From: Bacteroidota bacterium
GTDB taxonomy: Bacteria > Bacteroidota > Bacteroidia > Bacteroidales > Tenuifilaceae
Direction: 5' to 3'
Assembly: GCA_029560875.1 (NCBI GenBank)
Contig: JAKQKB010000168.1
Coordinates: 62,001 to 126,000 of the forward strand
DNA length: 64,000 bases
The notes under the pieces were generated by a model. That model saw nothing but the letters and a program-made list of their open reading frames with translations, was not told where the DNA came from and did no database searches. Made by a program: the position numbers and the translations under genes. This document shows positions 26,758-35,507 of this stretch, one piece after another; position 1 is the stretch's first letter, and each line of letters opens with the position of its first letter.

Positions 26758-28374
26758 ATGGCGAATGTTGACTTATCGGTTTACGGAATAACCGAACCTG
26801 CTGAGGTGTTTTACAATCCTAGTTACGATTTACTTTATAAACACGAGACAGACCAAAATTTAATTGGCTTTGAGCGTGGTCAAATAACCAAACTTGGAGC
26901 AATTAATGTTGATACAGGAATTTTCACTGGTCGTTCACCTAAGGACAAATACATTGTTGTGGAGCCAAACTCCGAGCCAAATGTTTGGTGGGCACAGGCA
27001 GGCAACAAAAGTTCCGATAATAAGCCATTATCGCAGGAAACCTGGGATTATTTAAAAGATATTAGCGCAAAGCAGCTTAGCGGAAAGAAACTTTATGTTG
27101 TTGATGCATACTCTGGAGCCAATACTGATACGCGCCTTTGCGTTCGTTTTATCTGTGAGGTTGCTTGGCAGGCTCACTTTGTTAAGAATATGTTTATTCG
27201 CCCTACCGATGAGGAATTAAAAACATTCAAGCCCGATTTTGTGGTTCTGGTAGCTTCAAAAACATCAAACCAAAAATGGAAGGAGCAAAATTTGAATAGT
27301 GAGGTTTATGTAGCATTCCATTTAACCGAGCGTATGGCTGTTATTGGTGGTTCATGGTACGGTGGCGAGATGAAAAAGGGTATTTTCTCCGTGATGAACT
27401 ATTACCTACCACTAAAAGGCATTGCAGCAATGCATTGTAGCGCCAATGTGGGTAAAAATGGCGATGTGGCTATCTTTTTCGGACTTTCTGGTACTGGGAA
27501 AACCACTCTTTCTGCCGACCCAAATCGTGCATTGATTGGCGACGACGAGCATGGCTGGGACGACAACGGAGTGTTCAACTTCGAGGGTGGTTGCTACGCT
27601 AAATGTATAGACTTAGACCCCAATAAGGAACCCGATATTTTTGCTGCAATCCGTCGCGATGCTTTGTTGGAGAACCTAGATGTTGATGCCGAGGGCAATA
27701 TCGACTTCAGTTCTAAGAAGAAAACAGAAAACACTAGGGTATCGTACCCAATTTATCATATTCAGAATATAGTAAAGCCTATATCTAAGGCTGGTCATGC
27801 AAAACACGTAATTTTCCTTACTGCCGATTCGTTTGGAGTATTACCTCCAGTTTCAAGGTTAACACCAAACCAGACTCAGTACCATTTTCTTAGTGGCTTT
27901 ACCGCAAAACTTGCTGGAACTGAACGAGGTGTAAAGGAACCACAACCAACTTTCAGTAGTTGTTTTGGTCAAGCATTCCTAATGCTTCACCCAACAGTTT
28001 ATGCCCGTGAGTTGGTGAAAAAAATGCAGCAGCACGATTGCAAGGCTTACCTTGTAAACACAGGATGGATTGGTGGTGCATACGGTACTGGTAAGCGTAT
28101 CGATTTACCATCGACCCGAGCAATTATCAACGCAATTCTCGATGGAAGTATCGAGAAATCGGAGTTCGAAGTTATGCCAATTTTCAACCTTCAGGTGCCT
28201 AAATCCGTTAATGGGGTTGATTCAAAAATGCTAAACCCAAGGAACAGCTGGTCGAATCCTCAGGATTGGGAAAATGCGGCACGTAGTCTTGCAGAAAAAT
28301 TTGTTAAGAATTTTGAAAATTTTACCGATAACGAGTGGGGGCAAAAATTAGTTAATGCTGGTCCACAACTTTAA
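26758..28374 (+). CDS. pckA: PckA, phosphoenolpyruvate carboxykinase (ATP)
   Basis: A 538-residue ATP-dependent PEP carboxykinase. It converts oxaloacetate to PEP in gluconeogenesis; in many anaerobic Bacteroidota it runs in the carboxylating direction during fermentation to succinate. Motifs: [12 protein letters not shown] (substrate Arg), [19 protein letters not shown], kinase-1a P-loop [12 protein letters not shown] (G242-T249), metal site [23 protein letters not shown], and the C-terminal [16 protein letters not shown]. The length is standard. It has its own consensus promoter and terminator. Confidence 0.98.
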   Translation: MANVDLSVYGITEPAEVFYNPSYDLLYKHETDQNLIGFERGQITKLGAINVDTGIFTGRSPKDKYIVVEPNSEPNVWWAQAGNKSSDNKPLSQETWDYLKDISAKQLSGKKLYVVDAYSGANTDTRLCVRFICEVAWQAHFVKNMFIRPTDEELKTFKPDFVVLVASKTSNQKWKEQNLNSEVYVAFHLTERMAVIGGSWYGGEMKKGIFSVMNYYLPLKGIAAMHCSANVGKNGDVAIFFGLSGTGKTTLSADPNRALIGDDEHGWDDNGVFNFEGGCYAKCIDLDPNKEPDIFAAIRRDALLENLDVDAEGNIDFSSKKKTENTRVSYPIYHIQNIVKPISKAGHAKHVIFLTADSFGVLPPVSRLTPNQTQYHFLSGFTAKLAGTERGVKEPQPTFSSCFGQAFLMLHPTVYARELVKKMQQHDCKAYLVNTGWIGGAYGTGKRIDLPSTRAIINAILDGSIEKSEFEVMPIFNLQVPKSVNGVDSKMLNPRNSWSNPQDWENAARSLAEKFVKNFENFTDNEWGQKLVNAGPQL

Positions 28375-28391
28375 TAAAAATAAAATCATAA

Positions 28392-28427
28392 GAATCGACC
28401 TTGTACCAACTTGGTCGATTTTTTTAT
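28392..28427 (+). terminator. Intrinsic terminator of pckA
   Basis: AATCGACC and GGTCGATT form the stem around a 12-nt loop, followed by TTTTTT, 17 nt after the pckA stop. Confidence 0.8.
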
Positions 28428-28523
28428 TTATTATATCGCTGTAAATTAATTGTTTGTAATGTGTGCGCGTGTCGTATTTTCAACTTTTAGCCGTTAATTT
28501 TTAACTTTTAATTCTCATAATAC

Positions 28524-28531
28524 TATATTTG
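28524..28531 (+). promoter_or_regulatory. -7 promoter element TATATTTG for plsY
   Basis: An exact consensus match only 4 nt before the first plsY ATG, so the transcript would be nearly leaderless or translation starts at the second ATG (28545). Confidence 0.4.
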
Positions 28532-28535
28532 CGGC

Positions 28536-29198
28536 ATGGAAACGATGTGGAAAATTGCTATTGTTTTTCTTGCTTATCTAATGGGGTCAATATCTACCTC
28601 GGTATGGGTGGGTAAGATTTTTTATGGAATTGATGTAAGAGAACATGGAAGTGGAAATGCTGGGGCAACCAATACTATTCGTGTTTTAGGATTAATCCCC
28701 GGAATTAGCGTTTTTATAGTTGATGTTCTAAAGGGGTATTTTGCAGTAAGGTTACTTTATCTTACAGATTTTTACATCCCGCAAACAGGAATGTTTATAA
28801 ACTTTCAGCTGATTTTGGGTGTAGCAGCATTGCTGGGGCATATCTTTCCAATTTTTACCCAGTTTAGAGGAGGAAAAGGTGTAGCAGTTCTCTCTGGTGT
28901 TGTATTCGCGCTTCATCCTTATGCCACGCTATTTGTATTTTTAATATGGACCATTTCGGTGATAATTACCCGTTATGTATCATTAAGTTCAATGATAGCG
29001 GGATTTTCATTTCCGTTATTGTTGATTTTTGTTTATCGAACAACGAACCCTTCGCTGATTCTTTTTGCATTTATCCTTGCAGTGTTAATGCTATTCACGC
29101 ATCAGAAGAATATCGAAAGGTTGCTTAGCGGCGAGGAGTCTAAGTTTCATTTCAAGAAAAAGGATAAACATAAATCGCCCCCAAGTGTTAATAGTTAG
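28536..29198 (+). CDS. plsY: PlsY, acyl-phosphate glycerol-3-phosphate acyltransferase
   Basis: A 220-residue inner-membrane enzyme that makes lysophosphatidic acid from acyl-phosphate and glycerol 3-phosphate, the first step of phospholipid synthesis. It has about five membrane helices and the three family motifs: AYLMGSISTSVWVGK, REHGSGNAGATNTIRVLG, and TQFRGGKGVAVLSG. The C-terminal basic tail (LLSGEESKFHFKKKDK) fits the family's N-I-x-R-L-L-x-G-x-E ending. The start may be 28536 or 28545 because the -7 element is so close. It is followed by a terminator. Confidence 0.96.
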   Translation: METMWKIAIVFLAYLMGSISTSVWVGKIFYGIDVREHGSGNAGATNTIRVLGLIPGISVFIVDVLKGYFAVRLLYLTDFYIPQTGMFINFQLILGVAALLGHIFPIFTQFRGGKGVAVLSGVVFALHPYATLFVFLIWTISVIITRYVSLSSMIAGFSFPLLLIFVYRTTNPSLILFAFILAVLMLFTHQKNIERLLSGEESKFHFKKKDKHKSPPSVNS

Positions 29199-29223
29199 TG
29201 AATAAGTTTGATTAAATATTTTT

Positions 29224-29256
29224 TTGGGGCGATATTACATCAGCCCCATTTTTTTA
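29224..29256 (+). terminator. Intrinsic terminator of plsY
   Basis: TGGGGC and GCCCCA flank a 12-nt loop with a following T-run, 26 nt after the plsY stop and just before the thrS promoter element. Confidence 0.75.
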
Positions 29257-29273
29257 TTATCGATTAAATTGAT

Positions 29274-29281
29274 TAATTTTG
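29274..29281 (+). promoter_or_regulatory. -7 promoter element TAATTTTG for the thrS-infC-rpmI-rplT operon
   Basis: An exact TAnnTTTG match between the plsY terminator and the thrS ATG (23 nt downstream). It also rules out the longer open frame upstream as coding. The -33 box is not clear. Confidence 0.45.
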
Positions 29282-29304
29282 CACCTTTCAATTTTTCTGA
29301 AGTT

Positions 29305-31239
29305 ATGATTAAAATTACATTTCCCGATGGTAATGTCCGCGAATACCCCCAAGGAGTAAGCGGACTAGAGATTGCAAAGAGCATTTCGGAGCGTTTGGCT
29401 AACGATGTGCTATCAGTAACCGTTAATGGCGAGGTTTGGGATCTCACGCGGGGAATAACAACTGATGCTACTGTTAAACTTCACAAATGGGACGATGAGC
29501 AGGGCAAACATGCTTTTTGGCACTCATCGGCACACCTAATGGCTGAGGCTATTGAGAGCCTTTATCCAGGTGTTAAGTTTGGTATTGGCCCAAGCATTGA
29601 GAATGGTTTTTACTACGATATCGATTTTGATAAGTATAGCATCTCCGAGGAGGATCTTCCAAAAATTGAGGAAAAAATGATGGACTTTGTTCGCGAAAAG
29701 CAAGCCATCACCCGTAAGGAAGTTTCCAAAGCCGAGGCTTTAAAGACTTTTACAACAAAAGGTGACCAATACAAGGTTGAGTTGATTACCGACTTGGAGG
29801 ATGGAACAATCAGTTTCTACTCACAAGGCGAGTTTACTGACCTTTGTCGTGGTCCACACTTACCCGATACTAGTTACATTAAAGCGGTAAAATTGCTTAG
29901 CGTTGCTGGTGCATACTGGAGAGGAAATGAGAATAACAAAATGCTAACCCGCATTTACGGTATTACTTTCCCTCAAAAGAAACTTCTCGACGAGTATCTA
30001 GTTATGCTCGAAGAGGCAAAGAAACGCGACCACCGTAAGGTTGGTAAGGAACTGGAACTATTTGCTTTCTCTCAAAACGTTGGTCCAGGTTTACCCTTAT
30101 GGTTACCCCGTGGTGCACAGCTACGTGAGCGTTTGGAGATGTTCCTTAAGAAAGTTCAGAAACAGTACGGTTACGAGCAGGTAATATCTCCCCATATCGG
30201 ACAAAAAGAACTTTACGTTACCTCAGGCCACTGGGCTAAGTACGGTAAGGATAGTTTTCGTCCAATCACTACTCCACAGGAGGGCGAGGAGTTTATGCTA
30301 AAACCTATGAACTGTCCTCATCACTGTGAGATGTATAAGACAAAGCCTCGTTCATATAAAGATTTACCTTTACGTTTGGCTGAGTTTGGTACAGTTTACC
30401 GTTACGAGCAGAGCGGCGAGTTGCACGGTTTAACTAGGGTTCGTGGATTTACTCAGGACGATGCACACATTTTCTGCCGTCCCGATCAGCTTAAGGAGGA
30501 ATTTGTTAAGGTTATCGATATCGTACTATATATCTTCAAAACTTTAAGTTTCGAAAATTTTACTGCGCAAATATCGCTTCGCGATCCTAACAATAAGGAG
30601 AAGTACATTGGTTCCGACGAGAACTGGGAAAAAGCAGAGAGAGCAATTATTGAAGCATCTGCAGAGCGTGGTTTAAAAACAACCACAGAGTTGGGTGAGG
30701 CTGCATTCTATGGTCCTAAACTCGACTTTATGGTTAAGGATGCAATAGGACGTAAGTGGCAGTTGGGAACAATTCAGGTTGACTACAATTTGCCTGAGCG
30801 CTTTGATTTAGAGTACATTGGTGCCGACGATAAGCGCCATCGCCCAATTATGATTCACCGTGCGCCATTCGGTTCAATGGAGCGTTTTGTGGCGGTTTTA
30901 ATTGAGCATACGGGTGGAAAATTCCCTCTCTGGTTAACCCCCGATCAGGCTGTAATTCTACCTATTAGCGAAAAATATAACGAATACTCAAAAAAAGTTT
31001 TGAATTTCCTAAATAATTCCGATATTCGCACGCTGATTGACGACCGAAACGAGAAGATAGGTAAGAAAATCAGAGACAATGAGTTACGTCGAATTCCGTA
31101 CTTGTTAATTGTAGGTGAAAAGGAAGCAGAAGCCAATTCAGTTTCAGTTAGGGTACAAGGAGTTGGTGATAAGGGTCAAATGACACTCGACGAATTTGTT
31201 GCCTTTATTAAGGATGAAGTAGATAAACAGTTACAATAG
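29305..31239 (+). CDS. thrS: ThrS, threonyl-tRNA synthetase
   Basis: A 644-residue class II synthetase charging tRNA-Thr. Domains: TGS (about 1-60, [15 protein letters not shown]), the editing domain with H73-S-S-A-H77 and the Cys of DLCRGPH that hydrolyses Ser-tRNA, the catalytic core with [29 protein letters not shown] and [17 protein letters not shown], and a C-terminal anticodon domain ([11 protein letters not shown] onward). The ATG at 29305 is chosen because the family begins with the TGS domain and the promoter lies just upstream. infC, rpmI and rplT follow in the order usual for this operon. Confidence 0.98.
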   Translation: MIKITFPDGNVREYPQGVSGLEIAKSISERLANDVLSVTVNGEVWDLTRGITTDATVKLHKWDDEQGKHAFWHSSAHLMAEAIESLYPGVKFGIGPSIENGFYYDIDFDKYSISEEDLPKIEEKMMDFVREKQAITRKEVSKAEALKTFTTKGDQYKVELITDLEDGTISFYSQGEFTDLCRGPHLPDTSYIKAVKLLSVAGAYWRGNENNKMLTRIYGITFPQKKLLDEYLVMLEEAKKRDHRKVGKELELFAFSQNVGPGLPLWLPRGAQLRERLEMFLKKVQKQYGYEQVISPHIGQKELYVTSGHWAKYGKDSFRPITTPQEGEEFMLKPMNCPHHCEMYKTKPRSYKDLPLRLAEFGTVYRYEQSGELHGLTRVRGFTQDDAHIFCRPDQLKEEFVKVIDIVLYIFKTLSFENFTAQISLRDPNNKEKYIGSDENWEKAERAIIEASAERGLKTTTELGEAAFYGPKLDFMVKDAIGRKWQLGTIQVDYNLPERFDLEYIGADDKRHRPIMIHRAPFGSMERFVAVLIEHTGGKFPLWLTPDQAVILPISEKYNEYSKKVLNFLNNSDIRTLIDDRNEKIGKKIRDNELRRIPYLLIVGEKEAEANSVSVRVQGVGDKGQMTLDEFVAFIKDEVDKQLQ

Positions 31240-31257
31240 AAACCTAGTATAAACCAA

Positions 31258-31267
31258 AAAAGGAGGG
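31258..31267 (+). promoter_or_regulatory. Strong Shine-Dalgarno site before the ATA start of infC
   Basis: AAAGGAGGG runs to 31267; the GGAGG core (31262-31266) lies 8 nt before ATA at 31275, an ideal distance. The alternative GTG at 31302 has only a badly spaced GGAG. The site therefore points to ATA as the start. Confidence 0.65.
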
Positions 31268-31274
31268 TAAAACC

Positions 31275-31832
31275 ATAGCAGCACCTAATTTTAATAGGAG
31301 AGTGGACGATGATAATAAGGTTCTAATAAATGAGGAAATTAGAAGCCGGACTGTCCGCTTAGTAGGCGATAATATTGAAAACCCAGGGGTTTTTCCAATC
31401 GATGCCGCTCGTAGAATGGCTCAGGATATGGAGTTGGATTTAGTAATGATTTCCGATAAAGCAGATCCACCTGTTTGTAAAATTATCGACTACCAAAAGT
31501 TTCTTTATCAACAAAAAAAGAAACAAAAGGAAATTAAGGCTAATGCCCAGAAGGTTGTTGTGAAGGAAATTCGTTTTGGCCCCAACACCGATGAGCACGA
31601 TTACAACTTCAAGTTGAAACATGCTGAGAGTTTCCTTGAAGATGGTGCTAAAGTTAAGGCATATGTTTTCTTTAAGGGACGTTCAATCCTTTTCAAAGAG
31701 CAGGGTGAGATTTTGCTGCTGAGATTTGCCCAGGATTTAGAGGAGGTTGGTAAAGTTGAGCAGTTGCCAAAACTTGAGGGAAAGCGGATGATTATGATGA
31801 TATCATCTAAAGGAACTAAAAAGAAGAAATAG
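31275..31832 (+). CDS. infC: InfC, translation initiation factor IF-3, with ATA start
   Basis: About 185 residues. IF-3 binds the 30S subunit, checks start codons and prevents premature joining of subunits. The N-terminal domain has [18 protein letters not shown] (family start) and [20 protein letters not shown], then a lysine-rich linker helix, and the C-terminal domain has [20 protein letters not shown] and [10 protein letters not shown]. Reading back from the GTG at 31302 adds [10 protein letters not shown], a plausible IF-3 leader, to an ATA codon with an ideal SD. infC genes are known for rare AUU/AUC/AUA starts that IF-3 itself discriminates against, giving autoregulation. Confidence 0.93.
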   Translation: MAAPNFNRRVDDDNKVLINEEIRSRTVRLVGDNIENPGVFPIDAARRMAQDMELDLVMISDKADPPVCKIIDYQKFLYQQKKKQKEIKANAQKVVVKEIRFGPNTDEHDYNFKLKHAESFLEDGAKVKAYVFFKGRSILFKEQGEILLLRFAQDLEEVGKVEQLPKLEGKRMIMMISSKGTKKKK

Positions 31833-31859
31833 ATTTAAACCCAATAATAATTTTTTAGA

Positions 31860-32057
31860 ATGCCAAAAACAAAGACTCACTCCGGAGCAAAGAAAAGGTT
31901 TTCTTTAACCGGTACAGGGAAGATTAAGAGAAAGCATGCCTACAAGAGTCACATCCTTACAAAAAAGGAAACTAAGCAAAAACGTAGCCTTACTCACGTT
32001 GCTTTAGTTAGCAAGGTTGATGAGAACCGCGTTTTAACTATGCTTGGTGTGAAGTAG
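31860..32057 (+). CDS. rpmI: RpmI, 50S ribosomal protein L35
   Basis: A 65-residue highly basic protein of the large subunit. The sequence [20 protein letters not shown], the central [14 protein letters not shown] and the ending RVLTMLGVK fit bL35. It starts 27 nt after infC and precedes rplT, the conserved infC-rpmI-rplT order. No SD is present before its ATG. Confidence 0.97.
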   Translation: MPKTKTHSGAKKRFSLTGTGKIKRKHAYKSHILTKKETKQKRSLTHVALVSKVDENRVLTMLGVK

Positions 32058-32108
32058 GTTGTTTTATTTTAATCGTTTATTTACTTATTATTTATTAACC
32101 AGAGTGAA

Positions 32109-32139
32109 TTAGCAGGAAGAGTCCGAAAAGGACCGCTAA
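32109..32139 (+). promoter_or_regulatory. Putative RNA hairpin in the rplT leader (L20 autoregulation candidate)
   Basis: TTAGC (32109-32113) pairs with GCTAA (32135-32139), and GTCC (32121-32124) with GGAC (32130-32133) around a GAAAA loop. The 5' side has an asymmetric A/G-rich internal loop AGGAAGA. L20 in other phyla represses its operon by binding rRNA-like hairpins with such loops in the leader. The site lies 22 nt before the rplT ATG. Confidence 0.4.
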
Positions 32140-32160
32140 CCATTCAAAAATGTTTAAACA

Positions 32161-32505
32161 ATGCCACGTTCAGTCAATTCAGTTGCATCAAGAGCAAGAA
32201 GAAAAAAGATTCTTGAGCAAACCAAAGGAAATTTCCTTGGAAGAAGAAGCGTTTACACCGCAGCTAAAAATACCTTAGAGAAAGGTCTTGGCTACGCTTA
32301 TCGCGATCGTAAGAAAAAGAAAATCGAATACCGCGCTTTGTGGATTCAACGTATCAATGCTGCAGTAAGACCTTACGGTATGACTTACTCAGAGTTCATT
32401 GGTAAAGTCAATAAACAAGGTATCGCTATTAACCGTAAGGTATTAGCTGACCTAGCAATGAATCACCCAGAGGCTTTCAAGTCAATTGTTGATTCTTTAA
32501 AGTAG
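32161..32505 (+). CDS. rplT: RplT, 50S ribosomal protein L20
   Basis: A 114-residue basic, helical protein that binds 23S rRNA early in large-subunit assembly. Family marks: [20 protein letters not shown] at the start, [20 protein letters not shown] in the middle and [20 protein letters not shown] at the end. The length is normal for bL20. It closes the thrS-infC-rpmI-rplT operon, with a candidate regulatory hairpin upstream and a terminator downstream. Confidence 0.97.
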   Translation: MPRSVNSVASRARRKKILEQTKGNFLGRRSVYTAAKNTLEKGLGYAYRDRKKKKIEYRALWIQRINAAVRPYGMTYSEFIGKVNKQGIAINRKVLADLAMNHPEAFKSIVDSLK

Positions 32506-32528
32506 ATTTCATCTATCTTAAAATATAA

Positions 32529-32557
32529 AGGGAACCGCATTTGCAGTTCCCTTTTTT
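32529..32557 (+). terminator. Intrinsic terminator of the thrS-rplT operon
   Basis: GGGAACCGC and GCAGTTCCC (one mismatch) form a stem followed by TTTTTT, 24 nt after the rplT stop. Confidence 0.8.
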
Positions 32558-32623
32558 CATTAATTAACATTGTTTTGATTCAACTTAATCGGTTGTTTTA
32601 TATATTGCGTAAAATTCCTATCG

Positions 32624-33346
32624 ATGTTAAAAATTGCAATTATTGGTTATGGGAAAATGGGTCACGAGATTGAGGCTATTGCCTTGGATCGTGGACATTC
32701 CATTGTTCTCAAGATAGATGCTTCGAACCAGCCTGATTTGTCCGAATCGAACTTAAAAAATGTTGATGTAGCCATTGAGTTTACCTCGCCACATACCGCA
32801 AAGCAAAATGTTGAACTTTGCTTAAGCGCAGGAACTCCTGTTGTTTGTGGTACAACGGGTTGGAACGATGAGGCTGCCAAAATTATTGAGAGAGTAAAGG
32901 CAGGAGAGGGGACGTTTTTCTTTGCATCGAACTATAGCGTTGGTGTGAATATCTTTTTCAAACTTAATGCAATGGCTTCAAAGTTGCTGGCTAAGGTTGG
33001 CGGATACAATGTTGGTATACAGGAAACACATCATACTCAGAAGTTAGATGCTCCAAGTGGCACAGCAATATCCATTGCTAATGCAATTACGGCGGAGAAC
33101 CCAAACTTAAATGGTTGGACATTAGTTTCAGATAAAGTTGATGGTAAAATACCCATCGAGGCGGTTCGCGAGGGAACAGTTCCTGGAACTCACATCGTTA
33201 ACTTTGAGTCGGAACAGGATCAAATTGTGTTATCTCACATTGCCAAGAGTAGGAGGGGTTTTGCTATTGGTGCTGTATTGGCTGCGGAGTTTATTGCAGG
33301 GAAAAAAGGTTTTTACAATATGGATAACCTACTGAATTTCGATTAG
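32624..33346 (+). CDS. dapB: DapB, 4-hydroxy-tetrahydrodipicolinate reductase
   Basis: A 240-residue NAD(P)H-dependent reductase in the lysine and diaminopimelate pathway, needed for peptidoglycan. The N-terminal Rossmann motif is IAIIGYGKMGHEIE; IEFTSPHTA and VVCGTTGWN follow, then FFFASNYSVGVNIFF and the signature ETHHTQKLDAPSGTAI with the catalytic His and Lys. The protein is shorter than E. coli DapB (273), as usual in Bacteroidota. It starts the conserved dapB-lepB-wbqC block. Confidence 0.97.
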   Translation: MLKIAIIGYGKMGHEIEAIALDRGHSIVLKIDASNQPDLSESNLKNVDVAIEFTSPHTAKQNVELCLSAGTPVVCGTTGWNDEAAKIIERVKAGEGTFFFASNYSVGVNIFFKLNAMASKLLAKVGGYNVGIQETHHTQKLDAPSGTAISIANAITAENPNLNGWTLVSDKVDGKIPIEAVREGTVPGTHIVNFESEQDQIVLSHIAKSRRGFAIGAVLAAEFIAGKKGFYNMDNLLNFD

Positions 33347-33390
33347 ATATTTTTTGTGCTATTTTTACAGAATTATTCAATACTGATGCT

Positions 33391-34731
33391 ATGATAAATA
33401 AGATTAAATCGTTCTTGAAACACAAATACTTTAAGTTTGGTTTTGCCGCAGTAATATTTATTCTTTGGGTAATTTGGATAGGAAACTATTGGTTACTGTT
33501 GGGTTTGCCAATTATCTTTGATTTCTATATTACCCAAAAGGTAAACTGGACATTCTGGAAGAAACGTGGCCAGAAGAAAACTGTTCTAATTGAATGGATT
33601 GATGCCATTATCTTTGCTGTTGTTGCAGCAACTCTTATCCGTATGTTCTTTATTGAGGCATATACCATTCCAACTTCTTCAATGGAGAAGAGTTTACTTG
33701 TTGGCGATTATCTGTTTGTAAGCAAGGTTAGTTATGGTCCTAAACTTCCAAACACACCAATATCATTTCCTTTTGTACACCACACATTGCCTTTCTCTAA
33801 AACAGCAAAATCATTTATAGAATGGCCCCGTTGGCCATACAAGCGTATTGCAGGGTTAGGTTCCATACAGCGTAACGATGTGGTTGTTTTCAATTTTCCC
33901 GAGGGCGATACGGTGGTTTTAGGAAACGAATTTCCAACTTATTATGATCAAATTAAAGATAATGGAAGGTCTAAATTATGGAGAGAGAATAAGATTATAT
34001 ACAGACCTGTTGATAAAAGAGAAAACTACATTAAGCGGTGTGTTGGTTTACCTGGCGATACCATTCAGGTTAGGCATAGCCAGTTATTTGTCAATTCTAA
34101 AGAGCAAGAGAAAGTAGGAGTCTTACAGTTTGTATATTTTATACAAACAAAAGGTAATGGTGGATTACCGAAAACCAATTTTGATAATTTGGGCATTGCA
34201 ATGGATGATATTAGGCATTCAACAAATGAAAGCGACTACTGTATCCCGTTGACGAATGAAATGTTTAATAAAATTAAAAAAAATGATAAGGTAATTGATG
34301 TTATTAAGATAGAAAAAACAGATACCTTAATGATGTGGAAACTCATTTTTCCACATAGTCCAAACTATAAATGGAACGAGGATAACTACGGGCCGCTTTG
34401 GATACCCAAAAAAGGAGTTACTGTTGAATTAAACCTTAATAATTTGCCAATTTACGAACGGATTATCGATGTTTATGAGAACAACGAACTTGCTGTTCGT
34501 AATGGTGAAATTTATATCAACGATCAATTAGCGAAAACTTACACCTTTAAGATGGACTACTACTTTATGATGGGTGATAATAGGCATAACTCTGCCGATA
34601 GCCGTTTCTGGGGATTTGTACCCGAGGATCACGTTGTAGGTAAGGCTGCATTTGTTTGGTTATCTATAGATAAAGATAGAAGTTTTCCCTTTAATATTCG
34701 CTGGAGCAGGATGTTTAAAGGAATTCACTAA
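33391..34731 (+). CDS. lepB: LepB, signal peptidase I
   Basis: A 446-residue membrane serine protease that removes signal peptides from exported proteins. Two membrane segments lie at about 13-35 and 69-90; then PTSSMEKSLLVGDYLFV with nucleophile Ser97, general base Lys215 in YIKRCVGLPGDTI, and the late box FMMGDNRHNSADSRFWGFVP. A long insert between the catalytic boxes makes it larger than E. coli LepB (324) but typical for Bacteroidota. It sits 44 nt after dapB and precedes wbqC. Confidence 0.96.
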   Translation: MINKIKSFLKHKYFKFGFAAVIFILWVIWIGNYWLLLGLPIIFDFYITQKVNWTFWKKRGQKKTVLIEWIDAIIFAVVAATLIRMFFIEAYTIPTSSMEKSLLVGDYLFVSKVSYGPKLPNTPISFPFVHHTLPFSKTAKSFIEWPRWPYKRIAGLGSIQRNDVVVFNFPEGDTVVLGNEFPTYYDQIKDNGRSKLWRENKIIYRPVDKRENYIKRCVGLPGDTIQVRHSQLFVNSKEQEKVGVLQFVYFIQTKGNGGLPKTNFDNLGIAMDDIRHSTNESDYCIPLTNEMFNKIKKNDKVIDVIKIEKTDTLMMWKLIFPHSPNYKWNEDNYGPLWIPKKGVTVELNLNNLPIYERIIDVYENNELAVRNGEIYINDQLAKTYTFKMDYYFMMGDNRHNSADSRFWGFVPEDHVVGKAAFVWLSIDKDRSFPFNIRWSRMFKGIH

Positions 34732-34750
34732 ACCAGTTATATAAAATATT

Positions 34751-34780
34751 ACCCTCGGGGAAATTCCTCGGGGGTTTTTA
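34751..34780 (+). terminator. Intrinsic terminator of dapB-lepB
   Basis: ACCCTCGGGG and CCTCGGGGGT pair with two G-U wobbles around an AAATT loop, followed by TTTTT, 19 nt after the lepB stop. Confidence 0.7.
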
Positions 34781-34809
34781 TTTTAAAAGGATATTTAATT
34801 TTGCCGTAT

Positions 34810-34817
34810 TATCTTTG
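34810..34817 (+). promoter_or_regulatory. -7 promoter element TATCTTTG for wbqC
   Basis: An exact TAnnTTTG match 15 nt before the wbqC-like ATG and after the lepB terminator, so this gene may have its own transcript. Confidence 0.4.
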
Positions 34818-34832
34818 AAATTTTAAATAACG

Positions 34833-35471
34833 ATGAGCAGTTCCGCCATATTATCCATAGGCTATTTGCCCCCTGTACAGTATTTTGCTAAGTTAATACA
34901 GTATAAAAATATATATATTGAATCGACCGAAAACTACACAAAACAAACATACCGCAATAGGTGTGTAATACTTGGAGCAAATGGGCCAATTCCATTGACT
35001 ATTCCTGTTGTAAAAACTCAAGGAAACCATACACCTATTAAGTTAATAGAAATTGATAATTCAACTCTATGGCAGAAGAACCATTGGAAAACCATTGAAT
35101 CGGCCTATAGAACTTCGGCCTATTATGATTTTGTGGCTGATATTCTTGAACCCTTTTACATCAAGCATTATACAAACCTTTTTGAGTTTGATTTTTTGTT
35201 GATGAATGCAATTTTCGATTTCTTATCTATACAACCAAACATTCAGACTACAACTCAATATGAACCTAATTACGAGGTGGATTTTCGTAATTTAATTTCA
35301 CCAAAGGTTGATTTTTTAAATGATACGCAATTTGTGCCTTCGGAATATTTTCAGGTCTTTTCCAATAAATTTGGTTTTGTACCCAATTTAAGCATTATCG
35401 ATTTGCTTTTTAATGAGGGACTTTCTGCAATAGAGGTAATAGAAGCCTCAATAAAAAAGCCTACCAATTAA
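34833..35471 (+). CDS. WbqC-family protein
   Basis: A 212-residue cytoplasmic protein of the WbqC-like family. Recognisable are AILSIGYLPPVQYFAKLIQY, the YTKQTYRNRCVILGANGPIP segment with the following LTIPVV, and WQKNHWKTIESAYRTSAYYDF. Members occur in polysaccharide loci, where an amino-acid or sugar-modifying role has been proposed, and also beside lepB in many Bacteroidota genomes; the reaction is not established. The last codons overlap a terminator hairpin for the opposite strand. Confidence 0.88.
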   Translation: MSSSAILSIGYLPPVQYFAKLIQYKNIYIESTENYTKQTYRNRCVILGANGPIPLTIPVVKTQGNHTPIKLIEIDNSTLWQKNHWKTIESAYRTSAYYDFVADILEPFYIKHYTNLFEFDFLLMNAIFDFLSIQPNIQTTTQYEPNYEVDFRNLISPKVDFLNDTQFVPSEYFQVFSNKFGFVPNLSIIDLLFNEGLSAIEVIEASIKKPTN

Positions 35472-35486
35472 TTAGATTGGTAGGCT
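35452..35486 (-). terminator. Intrinsic terminator of the OmpP1-like gene, inside the 3' end of the wbqC-like gene
   Basis: AGCCTACCAAT (35458-35468) and ATTGGTAGGCT (35476-35486) form an 11-bp stem; read on the minus strand it is followed by TTTTTT. The A-tract and stem include the last codons and stop of the convergent wbqC-like gene. Confidence 0.75.
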
Positions 35487-35507
35487 CGAAAAAAATGTTA
35501 TATCAAA

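Noticed and set aside
29224-29304. 27-codon N-terminal extension of ThrS
   Set aside because: It covers the plsY terminator and the thrS promoter element, and the family begins with the TGS domain at the ATG 29305.
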